Positions 47,066 to 57,211 of a stretch of DNA of 64,000 bases are shown piece by piece (position 1 is the stretch's first letter; the number at the start of each line of letters is the position of its first letter). Both the position numbers and the translations under genes were made by a program. The notes beneath the pieces are model-generated. The model searched no databases and was not told the DNA's origin. It saw only the letters and a program-made list of their open reading frames with translations. The stretch is from the NCBI GenBank assembly GCA_025330725.1, contig JAIWND010000026.1, positions 248,001 to 312,000 on the forward strand, written 5' to 3'. The stretch comes from Chlamydoabsidia padenii (lineage: Eukaryota > Mucoromycota > Mucoromycetes > Mucorales > Cunninghamellaceae).

Positions 47066-47264
47066 TATATATCATGATTGATTCTTAATGTACCGGTTGG
47101 GCTTTCAGAAACAAAAGTATCAGTCACCCCTGGCAACCTTTGGGATACAAACAACCCCGCAAAGCAAACATCAAGGTATTAACCAGCCTTTATGTGTATT
47201 CGAAGCGGAGGGTGGCGTGTGCAATGATGACACATGCCACTCGAAGCATTTTCGAGATTTTTAA
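45602..47264 (+). CDS. zf-C3H1 (Red1/ZFC3H1-type) small zinc-finger protein
   Basis: Four exons (45602-45616, 45730-46593, 46664-46975, 47109-47264) and about 448 residues. The N-terminal part has a short coiled coil (IELMEWKMDTIEKHLEKLEE) followed by basic and Ser/Thr/Gln-rich disorder. Exon 3 carries proline runs (P7 and P8) and Tyr/Ser-rich sequence. The last exon ends in LCVFEAEGGVCNDDTCHSKH and FRDF. The C-x(5,8)-C-x(4)-C-x(3)-H spacing with CND is the signature of the zf-C3H1 putative zinc finger, found in Red1 (S. pombe MTREC) and human ZFC3H1 (PAXT), which deliver RNA to the nuclear exosome. The protein is much shorter than those, so it may be a truncated or minimal relative. Function is inferred. 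Confidence 0.72.
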
Positions 47265-47559
47265 AGATGTGTAGGGGGGCTATGTAGATGTGCTGTAAAT
47301 AGGATAGGTTGGGGTGGCATGTCGGGGGGAATACTACATGTATCGTATTAGTTTATATCAATACCTATTAGTTTATTGTTTTTTATTTACTATTCTTATA
47401 TTTATTATTAAATGAACCTTTTATTAAACAATCTTTTAAATAAAATACATCTCATGATCTTTTTTTACTCTTGTTGTCCCTCTTTAGTGAAGAGACATGA
47501 ATGTTTGGCTTTTATGCAGTACTGGGTTTGAATATGATATTATTGATAGGGGAAGAGCA
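47265..47559. other. 3' flank of the zf-C3H1 gene
   Basis: AT-rich DNA with several AATAAA/ATTAAA words (47380-47445). No gene is seen. Confidence 0.4.
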
Positions 47560-47860
47560 AACTCATTTCACACCCCGCTTACCCTCGCCTTGAATCTTAG
47601 GAAATCTTTACTGCCTCAATGGACAAGTAATGTTCATGACAAAAGTGACCATAAGCATTCTATGGCCTATTTCCAACAAACTTTACATAATGGCCAATGT
47701 ACCAAGCCCTTTGTATGGAACTATACAGTCTCACGATCGTTTTGGCTGGTCTTAAGTTTGTTGGAAATAGGCCATAGAATGCTTATGGTCACTTTTGTCA
47801 TGAACATTACTTGTCCATTGAGGCAGTAGAGCTCTCCAAAATCTCAAGACGAGGGAGTGA
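47560..47860. repeat. Inverted pair of subtype-A repeat units with a perfect 74-bp arm
   Basis: Left arm 47611-47684 and right arm 47754-47827 are exact reverse complements over 74 bp, separated by 69 bp. Both arms contain the unit words GGCCTATTTCCAACAAACTT and GGCAGT. Beyond the arms the outer parts (CCCCGCTTACCCTCGCC at 47576 and its diverged partner after 47828) match imperfectly. A transcript across it would fold into a long hairpin. Confidence 0.85.
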
Positions 47861-47971
47861 TTTAAATTTTGAAGCAATGCGGTATTTTAAAATACATAGG
47901 AACTTTTTTTCATGCATTCAATCATCTATTACCATGTTAGAACAATCCATCAGTAAAAAAGGCCGGCATCA

Positions 47972-48250
47972 TTGATTAACTCAGTAAAACTTGTCTTGTT
48001 GTCCTTTGGGTCCCTCGAAGTGATTGGTGTTTGTGGCCGTAAAAAAAAATGTGCACTCGCCAAAAAGAGCAATGCAAAATTTTTCGGCAACCACGATGGA
48101 ACTTCTTGTATCGACAATTCCTCTTCTTCCAAACAAAACAAGAACGACGGTGATTGTGGTGTCGATGAAAAAGATGGTGCGCCCAGTGAGGCACCGTTAT
48201 TTTTGCTGTACAGCAGAAACCCGTATATGGTAATAGGTGGTGCAGACAAT
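47972..48250 (+). other. Short open frame of unknown nature
   Basis: A 104-codon frame with a plausible start (MINSVKLVLLSFGSLEVIGV) and Lys/Asn/Ser/Asp-rich composition, lying between repeat units. Its last 20 codons run into a subtype-B repeat, so it either uses the repeat as its 3' end or is truncated by it. No similarity is recognised and no splice signals are needed. It could be a gene fragment. Confidence 0.2.
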
Positions 48251-48725
48251 TTGAAAAATCCAACCCGCCCCTTGATTCCCTGCTAAGATTTGGTAAGAGC
48301 ACTGCTCGCTCGATTGTAAACAGATGCTAATGATTAAAGTGGTGATGTGGATACTATAGCATATTTCCAACTTGAGTCACCGCAAAACCCAAGCTCCAAA
48401 ACCCTTGTGTCAGTATGTTCAAGCTTGCGATGATTTTTACCTGTCATTTGTAAGAAAAAAAAAAAGTACGAAGAGGAACCAGACATTATTTTCAGATCCC
48501 GTCTGCCTCTACTAAAATTTGGAAAGGGCACTACTCGCTCAATTGTCAACAGATGCTAATGATTAAAGTGGTGATGTGGATACTATAGCATATTTCCAAC
48601 ATAAGTCACCGCAGAACCCAAGCTCCAAGACCCTTGTGTCAGTATGTTCTAGCTTGCGATGACTTTTACCTGTCATTTGTAAGAGAAAAAAAAAAAGTAC
48701 AAGGAGGAGCCAGACAAATACTCTT
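48251..48725 (-). repeat. Two tandem subtype-B 230-bp units
   Basis: Two minus-orientation copies, with edges near 48253-48262 (CAACCCGCCC) and 48487-48497 (CAGATCCCGTC), about 235 bp apart. Shared segments include TGCTAATGATTAAAGTGGTG, GGATACTATAGCATATTTCC, GTCACCGCA(A/G)AACCCAAGC, and CTTGCGATGA(C/T)TTTTACCTG followed by A11-12. On the sense strand the edge motif GACGGGATCTGAAAAT is followed by about 35 nt and a T12 run, as a Pol III terminator would be. Confidence 0.75.
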
Positions 48726-49429
48726 TCATATCCCGAAATTCATACAAACGACCACGATACCTTTTTTTTTTATCCCAAATCGACTTTTGTCTATATAGAT
48801 GGATATAGTGATTATGGGTGGCTACAGGTCAATACCGCAATGTTGAAATTTATATAGATCCGATACTGGTGCCACAGAGGCGTACATATAAACAATGGTG
48901 ATACCGATCGATACATTGCAATACAGGTCAATACAGGCGGTAAAGATAGTAGCAATACATATAGACAGTAGAAAAACATATAGTACACATATAAATTAAT
49001 AAAAAACATCCAGATAAAATAAAGGCGATTATATATACAACAATACATATAGATTAATAGAAGACAAATAGATAAAATCAAGACATGCAGGCGGAGTGAA
49101 GACATGTCGATGCATCAAGGTTATTGTACTCATTTATTAAAAAACCGCCCCCTTTTAAATCGGTATATGGGAATGAGAAGTCCAGCAAAAAACCGTATAA
49201 TGTAATTGGGTAATTAGCTGTATGTCAAAAGTTCATTAGTCCTGTCAATTTAAAAGATAGTAAAGGTTAGTAAATAAGATAAGTGGTTTTATTTAATAAG
49301 ATTATGTAACTATTCAAGATAGATGGTCTATGGGGGGGGGATAAGGGATAATAACCAACACAATATGACAATATAATAAACACTACTGTAAAAATATAAA
49401 AGAAGCCAGTTCACCACTAGCCATTTTTT
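48726..49429. other. Intergenic, degenerate short repeats
   Basis: Low-complexity AT-rich DNA with recurrent words (CAATACA, ACATATAGA, AGATAAAAT), including two imperfect 40-bp direct copies near 48985 and 49044 and (GGGGGGGG) at about 49333. No gene is seen. Confidence 0.4.
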
Positions 49430-49870
49430 CTTGCTTGATTAAATTGAGTTCGTCAACAGCCGCCATAACAGGATTTGAGTCTTCATTATATTGATGTAAA
49501 GATTTGCTTCACAGAGCCACCAAGTCCTTTTTGATAGTACATTGTAGTCAAGTACACCAACTAAAACATTGCCCTTCCAACACAACTTGTAGTTCTTCCA
49601 CCATTTCCACAAGAGTGTAGCCAAAGAAATCCTTCAGAGATTCTTATCTTGCCATCCATTGCTGTGCTTCCAGTGCAAAAGTTCGAAATCTAGTTCGTCG
49701 TCGTCATTCCAAGTAGGTATTGAAGATGATCTTGTCATTCATATCGTTCCTTGCCACATTACATCAAATAAGTACACAACAACCAACAAGAAGCCAAAGC
49801 CTACAACCAGAAGAAATGTGATTAATAACCTTGTTTTTTTTTCTTCTATAATTACTTCACGTACCAGAAT
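49430..49870 (-). pseudogene. Decayed coding fragment, unknown family
   Basis: The minus strand has coding-like segments that switch frame. DDDELDFELLHWKHSNGWQD ends at a TGA in frame. The next frames give LKDFFGYTLVEMVEELQVVL and, in another frame, LLWKWWKNYKLCWKGNVLVG continuing to a stop at 49439. The chain of partly overlapping frames and the internal stop indicate a frameshifted relic. It lies directly downstream (minus sense) of the 450-bp repeats and may belong to the same former gene. Confidence 0.35.
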
Positions 49871-50881
49871 CAAAGAGAGATCATGAAACACCAGAGACAA
49901 CAATCAAGGAAGAAAGCACAACCATAACGAATGAAGACAAACCTACAATAAGAGCAAGAAGTGCGATTAGTAACATTGTCTTTTCATGGTTTTTTTTTTT
50001 TTTTTTTTACTTACCATAAAGTACCCATAAACATTGTACATCATGATCCATCCCCAAGAATCAAATGGAGCGCCGTAACTGGTGGCGAGTGCAACATGCC
50101 CGAGAATAGGTACATCCACATAAATGCTTCAACATACCAGACATCCCGCTTTACCAGCACAACCCATTCGCCAGCAGATCCAGGTGTGGAACAGGACACG
50201 ATGTCGCCTACGTCCTGCCACGGCGACAAGGCTAGGCCAAGCCGCTATTCTACACAAAGGTAGCCGCCTCGCAAAATCTGCCAACTTATCCATTTGACTA
50301 CTAACAGGAGACTTCACATATCAGGGACAAAGAGAGATCATACACCACAAGAGACGATAAACATGGTAGGCAAGTGATAACACCGGAAGACAAGTCTGTA
50401 ATAAGAGCAAGAAGTGAGGTTAGTAACATTGTCTTGCCTTGTTTTTTTTTTTCTTTACTTACCATAAAGTACCCATAAACATTGCACATCATGATCCATC
50501 CCCAAGAATCAAATGGAGCGCCGTAACTGGTGGCGAGTGCAACATGCCCGAGAATAGGTACATCCACATAAATGCTTCAACATACCAGACATCCCGCTTT
50601 ACCAGCACAACCCATTCGCCAGCAGATCCAGGTGTGGAACAGGACACGATGTCGCCTACGTCCTGCCACGGCAAAAAGGCTAGGCCTAATCGCTATTCTA
50701 CACAAAGGTAGCCGCCTCGCAAAATCTGCCAACTTATCCATTTGATTACTAACAGGAGACTTCACATATCAGGGACAGAGAGAGAGATCATACACCACAA
50801 GAGACAATAAACATGGAAGCCAAGTAACAATACAGGAAGACAAACCTACAATAAGAGCAAGAAGTGTCATTAGTAACATTG

Positions 50882-50913
<32 letters not shown>

Positions 50914-51330
50914 ACTTACAATAATGTTCCCATAAACATTACACATCATGATCCATCTCCAAGAATCAAATGGAGCGCCGTAACTGGTGGCTAGTGCAAC
51001 ATGCCCGAGAATAGGTAGATCCACATTAATGCTTCAACATACCAGACATCCCGCTTTACCAGCACAACCCATTCGCCAGCAGATCCAGGTGTGGAACAAG
51101 ACACGATGTCGCCTACGTCCTGCCACGGCAAAAAGGCTAGGCCTAATCACTATTCTACACAAAGGTAGCCGCCTCGCAAAATCTGCCAACTTATCCATTT
51201 GATTGCTAACAGGAGACTTCACATATCTGAGGCAAAGAGGGAGCATAAACCTAGCGTAAATAATTAACAATTCAGTTAGAGTATAAAACAGTAACAACTT
51301 TGGCAGAGTATCGTTCAAGATGCATTGACT
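49871..51330 (-). repeat. Tandem 450-bp repeat, three copies, exon-like
   Basis: Three direct copies. The landmark CATCATGATCCATC recurs at 50039, 50487 and 50945, giving periods of 448 and 458 bp. Each copy has a GC-richer core of about 290 bp (for example 50040-50312) and an AT-rich part with T runs. On the minus strand the core is bounded by a pyrimidine-rich acceptor-like site (CTCTTATT(A/G)(C/T)AG) and a GTAAGT donor-like site followed by A runs, as for an exon. One minus frame is open in all copies (GDIVSCSTPGSAGEWVVLVK, then RDVWYVEAFMWMYLFSG), and so is a plus frame. Differences among copies are few. The nature of the unit is unknown: tandem exon duplication, satellite, or gene relic. 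Confidence 0.7.
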
Positions 51331-52489
51331 TGCCTTTATGACCAGAATCACAATAAGAGGGAGGAAGCCATGATATCACATCGACAACAAACAGGTTTTT
51401 CATATAGACAGCCATTAGGTGATTCATGGTTTACTTTTGTGTGTGAATTAATCCATCTTGTAATCTTGGCCAGTATTTGGAATTAGTGCGGGCGACAACT
51501 TGTCTGTCAAACACAGGTTCTTGAAGGGAGTTTTGTTTAAAGCAGAGGTTTGTGTATAGGGAAGTGTAAACAAAACAAACAAAAAAAAAAAAAAAAAAAA
51601 GAGGAAAGAAAAGGAAGGAAAAGGGAATTTTGGAAATGGCGTTTTTATAGTTGGCAGTGTGGCGGGATTTTTTGTCTTCCCAAAGACATTCAACTTGTCG
51701 TCTTCAACAGGGAACTCCCATTTGCTGTAACGATTGAATGATGAAGATAAACAAAAAGAGGTGACGAAGCGACTGACTGTGGTAGTAATGGGCTCTCTTG
51801 GAAATTATCCAAACAGGATCAACACGGCAAAGGTAAAAGAAAGGCACAAAGAGAAAGTGGTAGTAATGTATACTGTCTCTTTCTTCTTGGACAATCACCT
51901 TACCCAAGACTATAATACTAATGCTTTTCAATTCATGTTGATGTAGAATCGAGCCCTACGAATTGACCATGGACGAATCTCTTTTTTGACTGATACAACA
52001 AACTGGGAAAAAGGATGACGTTCTCTGAATGGAATGCAATAGGCTTTGGATGAAAAGAAGAATGATGCTATCGCAAATGCGGTGGACATCGAGGATTGAT
52101 TGGGTGGTCAAGTGCGATGATGGTACACCTCTTGATTGCAACTGGGGATATATATGAATGGCAAATCAATCATTGGTCCAGCAAGATCAAAATGTGATGT
52201 CTTGTGGATAATAATGGTGGTAGATTGGTTTTATTGTAGATATAGTGTTATGATGAATCTTAATGTCAATAAAGTCTTGTTTTATCATATGTATGCTGGT
52301 CAAAATAAATGCGTTTATCAATGAAGGTGTTTCTAACATGAATGATTTATGTATCACGATGGATAACACCTATATACATGATAAATCGTGTGAAATTCAT
52401 GCTTTATTTTTTTTGGCCCGGGCAACCAAAATTACCTGGACAGCTAATTGGTTTTGTTACTTCGTCCTTTTTGTTTTTCCTTACAAAGT
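51331..52489. other. Intergenic, no gene supported
   Basis: AT-rich DNA with A20 at about 51581-51600 and several 60-105-codon frames on both strands. None has recognisable similarity. One frame near 51734-51946 has a coding-like start and a GT-AG-like pair, but nothing decisive. Confidence 0.35.
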
Positions 52490-52687
52490 ACAGGTAAAAG
52501 TCATAGCAAGTCTGAGCATACTGACACAAGGGTCTTGGAGCTTGGCTTTTGCAGTGACTTATGTTGAAAATATGCTATAGTGTCTACATCGCCACTTTAC
52601 TCATTAGTATCCGTTGACAATTGGAGCGAGTAGAGCATTTCCAAATCTTAGTAGAGGCAGGCGGGATCAGAAAATGAATTCAAGTTT
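52490..52687 (+). repeat. Subtype-B repeat unit split by the Mutator-like element
   Basis: Plus-orientation copy: AAAAGTCATAGCAAG, GACACAAGGGTCTTGGAG, TATGCTATAGTGTC, GCGAGTAGAGCATTTCC (about 52626) and the edge GCGGGATCAGAAA at 52661-52673. It stops at the 9-bp target duplication of the transposon. Its 3' tail is expected to resume at 56078. Confidence 0.7.
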
Positions 52688-55600
52688 ACGAGACCTTAGC
52701 TTCACAAAAAAATCGCGGAGAATTCAACCCCCGCCAGGCTTTTCGTAGGCACGGGATTCTTTTTCGCGAAAAAAAAAAAAGGGGGGGGACCCTGACAACC
52801 AAAAAAAAAAAAAAAAAGTTGGGGCGATCTCAAAGATAATTTTTTTTTTCTTTCGCTTTTCTCATAAAAAAAGAAGACTTGAGACATTTTATTTTTTGAA
52901 ACTAGATGTGTCTTGTATATGGATCATCGTCTTGCCACGTTCTTGGTAAAGTTGTACGTTGGCGTTCTCGGATGACAGCCTCAATGTAAGCATCGACACT
53001 ACCATCATTCTGAGCACGGTAAAACACAGTTGCTTGTGTTGGGTTTGACACCTCCAACAAACTGGCATATTCGCCTCTTGCCTCCTCCTCTTCTTCTTCA
53101 ACTCTTGCTAATAGCTCTCTGAGCCTTCTCGCATCGGCACGCTTATTCCTGTACCTGATTTCCAACGCCAACAAATTACGCTCCTCATCTACGACAGGGG
53201 CTTCATCATTACCTTGGTAACCTTCTTCTGGATCTCGCCTAGGAATCCTTCTGCGTGGAATCACCAAATCAGGGATGGTGAAAGGTGATGGTTGTTGCTG
53301 TTCTAGTCTTCGGCGTGGGATTATCAGTGCCGGTGGTTCAGCATCATGTGCAATATAGGATAACGGACGTCGCATAGGAGGACGAGGCAAAACGCCTTCA
53401 CGAGGATGATTACCAGGATGGTAAGGATTGGGGTTGATGGTCTACGCGTAGAAATAGTTAGCATAGTTAAAATAAATTAGGTCGATTAGATATAATTACC
53501 TGCAGGAAACTGATGAATGGTGGCGTGTGTGATCGTTTTATAAAAAATCTTCTGTTCACCAAATCATCATGATCTAGCAAATATGTTTTCACTAAATGCT
53601 TGCATAGTGTGACAGGACTGTGCAAGAACGCGGGACAGCCACATACCCACTGAGACAAATTTGTCGAGTAGTAGCGCCCGGAAACCTGTGCAGCCCTTCC
53701 TTTAATCCATTCTTCCATGAACCGTGCTTCAAATGTTGATGTTTCAGACCGGTACACCACCATTGATTGATATTTTACTTTCAGTTTTCTGTAATAATGT
53801 TTCAAGATTACAAATGTAACCAAGTCCAGCCTTGCGCGATTATAATGGTACAAGTGCGTTCGTTTTAAAACTTTCCAGTGGGCTTCAATCATCATGGTCG
53901 TTTTTCCGATTGGGATCATACCGTTTACGGCAGATTTCGCCCAGCGATCATATGCAGATTTAGTATACCAGTTTCTATACAGGTATGCCCAAGTGTCCTG
54001 AAGGTTGTTGGCGTGGCAGTAGTTGTATATTTCTTCTGTCGAACGCGTCCGAATTGCTTCATTTGATGGATGATATGTCGGACCTGATGCATGAATTGTA
54101 ATTCCTTTTTTAGTAAATGCCCCGAATTACTGAAAAAACATTTACCTTCGGGAATCATGTGGTGCATGTTGTAATGTTTCCCCATCATTTCCAATATAAT
54201 AGTTCTCTGGCTTATTGTCGCTAACAGATTTCCGCCCCTTCTTCGAGCATCGTGAACGGGAACGAAGCTAGGATCAACGAACTCATATTCATTGTGTGCA
54301 TCGAATCCATTGTAAATTGGGAGAATGGTAGTTTTTGGTTTAGATAACTTGGTTTTGACAGCTCTCTTCAAGTGCCAAAGACACAAACGAACAATTGATC
54401 GACCATTGGATGGCCAAACAGCTTCAATTGCAGCAATTTCAGCTTGATCTTTGTCGGTAAAGAAGAAAGTGGGGTTCAAACCCCGATCCTTCATCGCTCT
54501 GAAAAAGATTTTCAGGGTTGCAATCCTTCCTGTATCTGCATATGGTTCAGATGAGGCATTGGCATTGCTGTCAACCTTCATAATCAGATAAGCAATGGGG
54601 TAGCCTGAACCGTAGACATTTGCAACAACACCAAATAGTTCAAAACCGACGCGATTCGTTTTGTACGTCGAGTCGACATGGTATTCTGTAACCTGGTCGC
54701 TTTGAACAAGGAGATCAAAAAAGCCAGTTTTAAAGCCCAAATACTTTACACCAGCAGTGTTTCGAAACATCAACTACAGTACATCATTCAATATTAAATG
54801 CAACGGTAGATCAATAAGTTTATTAGTAAATATTGACAAATAATCTACACTACAGTATCTTTACTATGTACTATACCCTATATCTAGTTACTCTTCGCAC
54901 CCACAACCATTTCCTACAGAATCCTTCACTAAACCCATACTTGTTACTTACCTCCTCACAATCCAATTCTTCTTGTAGCGATTCTACTAGGATGCGACTT
55001 GATTGAAGTTGATCTTCGGCTTTCTTGTACGACGCCACGAACGCATTGCGCCAGGCCGAGGACACTTGCCCCCGGTTAACAACGTAGCCAAATTCTTCAA
55101 CAACTTTCTCATACAGGCCCACAGCATTAAGATCGTGGACATCGATTCGCGAGGTAATGAATGTTTTGATCGCTTGAGGCATGGGAGTTGCCCGAATCAT
55201 ACGCAACTCCAATGCTTCAGGTCTTTCATGGTCAATATTATGGACGACGTTCAAGTTGATCCATCTGTACTTGCGGTTAATGAACCCGAAGACTTTTCCT
55301 CTGCAGTCGAATGAATCCATCCGTTGATAACGTCGTCGCAATATAGATTGGTCTAATTGGCGGCAAGCTTCAAAAAAAAAAAAAAAGAGATTAATGTTTT
55401 TACCGACTTCTATACATGTTTACCATGATCATCCTGCGAGCAAACGAATTCGAAGGCCACACAGTGTCGCAACTCAGGCGTGGCCATATACCGCGGGTGA
55501 TACTCGTAGTGATCGATATCCTTGACAAGATCCAAAATTGCTTGGTGCATTTGCTGATCTGTCAAGTCGTAGAGAACAGGCGACATATAAACATCAGCGG

Positions 55601-56077
55601 CCAGATAAACGCCATCGTCACCGACTTCGCTAGGGTCCAAGAAGTGATGCCGGATTTCAGAGTCGTACATAAGAAAAGCGGGAGGTTTTGGTTCTGGCAC
55701 ATCTCTTTCACGGCAATTGTAACAAGTTTTAAACAGTTTATCGGCTCTAACACCAATGAAAAGTTCGTGTCGCTTATAGCCTTTGCATCTGCTACAGCGG
55801 ATGAGTGTAGAGGGGTCAGTGGGAGTTGGAGTGTTCATAATAAAAGTCAAGAATAAAGTAGAGAGGTAGAAGTGAAGTATGAAAAGGAAAGGAAGGAAAA
55901 TTTTTATTTTTATTTTTATTTTTATCTTTGAGATCGCCCCAACTTTTTTTTTTTTTTTTGGTTGTCAGGGTCCCCCCCCCTTTTTTTTTTTTTTTTCGCG
56001 AAAAAGAATCCCGTGCCTACGAAAAGCCTGGCGGGGGTTGAATTCTCCGCGATTTTTTTGTGAAGCTAAGGTCTCGT
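52688..56077 (-). mobile_element. Mutator-like DNA transposon (MULE), complete, 3,390 bp
   Basis: Terminal inverted repeats at 52688-52839 and 55922-56077 start ACGAGACCTTAGCTTCAC and are almost identical. They differ mainly in A- and G-run lengths, and each includes ATCGCGGAG, CCCCCGCCAGG and a poly-A/poly-G/ACCCTGACAACC block. A 9-bp target duplication TTCAAGTTT flanks it at 52679-52687 and 56078-56086, as is usual for Mutator-like elements (8-11 bp). It contains one transposase gene that reads through without disabling mutations. The near-identity of the ends suggests a recent insertion. Confidence 0.95.
52902..55838 (-). CDS. MULE transposase with SWIM zinc finger
   Basis: About 860 residues in five exons (55424-55838, 54952-55367, 54146-54773, 53500-54083, 52902-53441) with GT-AG borders in consistent phase. 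The N-terminus has CSRCKGYK ... CYNCRERD, a CxxC-type zinc ribbon. The central MULE catalytic domain holds YHVDSTYKTNRVGFELFGVV (first Asp), FFFTDKDQAEIAAIEAVWP (second Asp) and RLCLWHLKRAV. The SWIM finger is CGCPAFLHSPVTLCKHLV. A Pro/Arg-rich and then coiled-coil acidic C-terminus ends in DDDPYTRHI. The start at 55838 is the first ATG. By family it cuts and pastes the element through the inverted repeats. No stops or frameshifts are seen, so it may be active. Confidence 0.9.
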
Positions 56078-56086
56078 TTCAAGTTT

Positions 56087-56760
56087 GGTCTCGTCTGTCC
56101 ACTTTGTATTTAATTACAAAGTCAGGTTAAAACGATCTTGAGGTTATACTGCTCCATACAAGGGACTTGATACAATGGCCATTATGTAAACTTTGTTGGA
56201 AATAGGCTCAGAAATGCTCATGGTCACTTTTGCCATTAGCATCACTAGCGCATCAAGACAGTAGAGCTCTCTTAAGATTCAAGGCGAAAGTAAGCGGGTT
56301 TTGAACAAAGTTTTGTCTTGTGTGTCAATTTCATTCTGCAACTTTTTTTTACAAAAGTCAGGTTAAAACAATCTTGAGGCTATACTGCTCCATACAGTGG
56401 ACTTGGTATATTGGCCATTATGTAAAGTTTGTTGAAAATAGGCTATAATGTCTACATCGCCACTTTAATCATTAGCATCACTTGTCCATTAAGGCAGTAG
56501 AGCTCTCCCAAGATTCAAGGCGAGGGTAAGCGGGTTTTCAAATAAGTTTGGTCTTGTGTGTCAATTTTTCATTCTGCAACTTTTTTTTTTTATTACAAAA
56601 GTCAGGGTAAAATGATCTTGAGGCTATACTGCTCCATACAAGGTACTTGGTGCAATGGCCATTATGTAAACTTTGTTGGAAGTAGGCTGAGGAATGCTCA
56701 TGGTTACTTTTGTCATTGACATCACCTGTCCATTGATGCAGTGGCCCTTCCAGCAAAACT
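56087..56760 (+). repeat. Tandem array of three subtype-A 230-bp units
   Basis: Plus-orientation units. The word GCAGTAGAGCTCTC-like recurs at about 56260, 56491 and 56732, a spacing of about 231-241 bp. Each unit has AAAGTCAGG(G/T)TAAAA(C/T)GATCTTGAGG, TACTGCTCCATACA, AACTTTGTTGGAA(A/G)TAGGCT, CATCACTTGTCCATTAAGGC and the edge AGCGGGTTTT(G/C)AA (about 56291 and 56530). Each edge is followed by GTCTTGTGTGTCAATTT, CATTCTGCAACT and a T8-T12 run. No conserved open frame is present. Confidence 0.75.
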
Positions 56761-57211
56761 AGATCTCCTCCTTTTTTGAAAAATTGAAATACCGCCTCTC
56801 TTTGCCGTTAAATTCTCTACTCCTAGAGATTGGATTCATATCAAACTACTTTGCCTTATTTATACAAGCCTATAAGCATTATCCATAGTAGCACAAAAAA
56901 AAATGACAAATCGGCATGAAGGATTGTAGTTTAATGTAAAAGTTATTCATGCACCTTTGGTTTGTCAAAACCCGACCACATGGGAGTTTGATCAGATCAA
57001 TGAATTCGACATCCAAGCCAAAACGTTGTATAATACACACCATTAATTAGCATAAACAAAGATTGAGCTTTATTATTTACAGTTTTAAACAAAAGAAAGA
57101 AAAAAGAGAGAGAGAGAGAATGTTACAAAGAGGAGGTCAATACATTATAAAGAAGGGGTGGGGGATTTGATAATAAAACATAATACAAAGTAACAGTAAT
57201 AGTAATAAAGG
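56761..57211. other. Intergenic, cyclin gene 3' flank
   Basis: AT-rich DNA with (GA)n at about 57100-57119 and AAAACCCGACC at 56970-56980. No gene is seen. Confidence 0.4.

Noticed and set aside
49961..50711. Plus-strand open frames in the 450-bp repeats (RYIHINASTYQTSRFTSTTH)
   Set aside because: Open in two copies, but the splice-like borders fit the minus strand, and openness follows from near identity of the copies.
53925..54130. Apparent frameshift in the transposase
   Set aside because: A 62-nt GT-AG intron (54084-54145) restores the frame, so the gene is intact.
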